Below, piece after piece: positions 23,025 to 23,998 of a stretch of DNA of 23,998 bases. Within the stretch, counting starts at the first letter, position 1, and each line of letters begins with the position of its first letter. This DNA is from CAZSSM01 sp964609385 (lineage in GTDB: Bacteria > Planctomycetota > Planctomycetia > Isosphaerales > Isosphaeraceae), in assembly GCA_964609385.1 (NCBI GenBank), contig CAZSSM010000103.1, forward strand, positions 1 through 23,998, written 5' to 3'. A model generated the notes under the pieces. The model searched no databases and was not told the origin of the DNA. It was given only the letters and a program-made list of their open reading frames with translations. The position numbers were made by a program, and so were the translations under genes.

Positions 23025-23876
23025 ATGAGCGTGATCCGAGATTTGACCGATCGCGGGGCGATCACACCTCCGACCTGGCTGTCGGGGGGGATCCAGTACG
23101 AGACGATCACCGGATCGGTGGCCTACGGCGTCGCCTCGGAGTCGAGCGATCTAGACATCGTCGGCTGGGCGATCCCCCCGCGCGACGTGGTTTTCCCGCA
23201 CCTCCGCGGCGAGATCCCCGGCTTCGACGGCCCGCGCCGGACGTTCGAGCAGTTCCAGGTCCAGCGGGTCGACCTTGGATACCGCGACGACCTCCGAGGG
23301 CGTGGTGGTGGGCATGGCGACCTGACGGTCTTCGGCATCGTCAAGTTCTTCGCCCTCGCGATGGACAACAACCCGAACGTGCTCGAGATCCTCTTCACTC
23401 CCGAGGATTGCGTCCTGCATTGCACGAAGCTCGGCGCGATCGTCCGCGAGGGGCGCGGGCTGTTCCTGCACAAGGGGGCCTTGGATCGGTTCCGAGGCTA
23501 TGCCCGGTCACAGCTCCACAAACTGACGATCAAGGAGCCCAAGGGGCGTCGGGCCGAGCAGGTCGCCGCGTATGGGTACGACACCAAGTTCGCCTATCAT
23601 GTGGTGCGTCTGCTCTGCCAGGCCGAGCAGATCGCCACCGAAGGAACGATCGATCTCCGACGCGCTGTCGATGTGCTCCGAGCGATTCGTCGAGGTGCGT
23701 GGAGCGAGAATCAACTCCGATGTTGGTGCGAGGATCACGAGTCGCGGCTCGAGCAGGCGTTCGACGCCAGCCCCCTGCCCGATCGGCCCGATGTCGGCCG
23801 CATCAAGGCGCTCCTCTTGAAATGCCTGGAGGAGCACTATGGAACCCTGGAACGTTGCGTCGAGGTCGATTCCTGA
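23025..23876 (+). CDS. Nucleotidyltransferase-fold protein (RlaP-like, PF10127)
   Basis: A 283-residue protein with the polymerase-beta-type nucleotidyltransferase signature: ITGSVAYGVASESSDLDIVGW (28-48), i.e. GSxAYG followed by SDLDI with catalytic Asp42 and Asp44. Strings such as FGIVKFFALAMDNNPNVLEILFTP and GYDTKFAYHVVRLLCQAEQIATEGTIDLRR match the predicted nucleotidyltransferase family named RlaP, sometimes found near RNA ligases. Its reaction is not established; adding a nucleotide to RNA or another acceptor is the family-level prediction. No signal or membrane segment is seen. The ATG at 23025 follows GAGGTGAC directly; an upstream in-frame ATG (23007) lacks a ribosome site. No RNA ligase gene is visible in the window. 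The neighbouring gene on its left points the same way, 97 bases away. Confidence 0.87.
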   Translation: MSVIRDLTDRGAITPPTWLSGGIQYETITGSVAYGVASESSDLDIVGWAIPPRDVVFPHLRGEIPGFDGPRRTFEQFQVQRVDLGYRDDLRGRGGGHGDLTVFGIVKFFALAMDNNPNVLEILFTPEDCVLHCTKLGAIVREGRGLFLHKGALDRFRGYARSQLHKLTIKEPKGRRAEQVAAYGYDTKFAYHVVRLLCQAEQIATEGTIDLRRAVDVLRAIRRGAWSENQLRCWCEDHESRLEQAFDASPLPDRPDVGRIKALLLKCLEEHYGTLERCVEVDS

Positions 23877-23896
23877 GCGGGTGATACGTCCGGCAG

Positions 23897-23923
23897 GGAT
23901 CGACCTCGATCCGGATGATCGAG
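23897..23923. terminator. Overlapping hairpins between the nucleotidyltransferase gene and tRNA-Leu
   Basis: GGATCG-ACCT-CGATCC (23897-23912) and CTCGATC-CGGAT-GATCGAG (23905-23923) are mutually exclusive stems in a convergent gap. They could end either transcript, but no T-run follows, and both are built on the very common GATCG string. Confidence 0.3.
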
Positions 23924-23954
23924 TCGGCTCCTCGAAATGATCAAGATAAATAAG

Positions 23955-23998
23955 TGCCGAAGGTGGGAATCGAACCCACACGGGTTTTACCCCACTGG
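23955..23998 (-). tRNA. tRNA-Leu, 3' part (cut by window edge)
   Basis: Minus-strand bases show, from the 3' end, discriminator A, the acceptor strand CTTCGGC, a T arm with GTGGG-TTCGATT-CCCAC, and before it a long variable arm (CAGTGGGG, TAAA, ACCCGT). A long arm means a type II tRNA (Leu, Ser or Tyr). The acceptor half CTTCGGC, implying a GCCGAAG 5' end, together with discriminator A is the usual tRNA-Leu pattern. CCA is not encoded. The anticodon lies beyond the window. Confidence 0.85.

Noticed and set aside
1..23998. CRISPR array, insertion sequence, prophage or integron
   Set aside because: No spaced direct repeats, transposase, integrase or phage genes were seen; dyads found are single and local.

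Overview
The window reads as a stretch of chromosome from a high-GC planctomycete, probably close to Isosphaeraceae. This is inferred from gene content and style: ECF sigma factors fused to a membrane segment and a coiled coil, a sigma factor followed by a membrane-anchored anti-sigma-like protein, leucine-rich-repeat proteins of the Asp-Gly-Leu type, a PF13469-type sulfotransferase, a stand-alone PP2C phosphatase, and mostly monocistronic genes with long gaps and GTG/TTG starts. No phage, plasmid, IS or CRISPR signature was seen.

Left part (1-9.5 kb), almost all on the minus strand: the 5' end of an unidentified gene, a PP2C phosphatase, a family 2 glycosyltransferase, an SGNH/GDSL hydrolase behind an AT-rich leader, malate dehydrogenase, a two-helix membrane protein of unknown function, an ECF sigma factor overlapping a membrane-anchored anti-sigma-like protein by 4 bases, and an MFS transporter.

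Middle (9.5-18 kb): a leucine-rich-repeat protein whose natural 5' end contains an in-frame TGA, a winged-helix-like protein, and a NYN-domain (PIN-like RNase fold) gene with a one-base frameshift inside its first catalytic motif. Directly upstream of the NYN gene is a minus-strand structured RNA candidate: two hairpins rich in G-U pairs, then a 12-bp UUCG-capped terminator ending 12 bases before the NYN start codon. This is the most unusual element of the window. Then come mannose-6-phosphate isomerase, a polyprenol-phosphate sugar synthase fused to GtrA, a small unknown protein and a sulfotransferase. ManA and the two glycosyltransferases suggest mannose activation and lipid-linked glycan synthesis, but they are not one operon.

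Right part (18-24 kb): an AT-rich patch with a strong hairpin, a membrane-anchored coiled-coil protein that looks like a separate copy of the extracytoplasmic half of the neighbouring ECF sigma factor, that sigma factor itself (sigma domains + membrane segment + coiled coil), a divergent all-helical membrane protein of unknown family, an RlaP-type nucleotidyltransferase, and the 3' part of a tRNA-Leu cut by the window edge.
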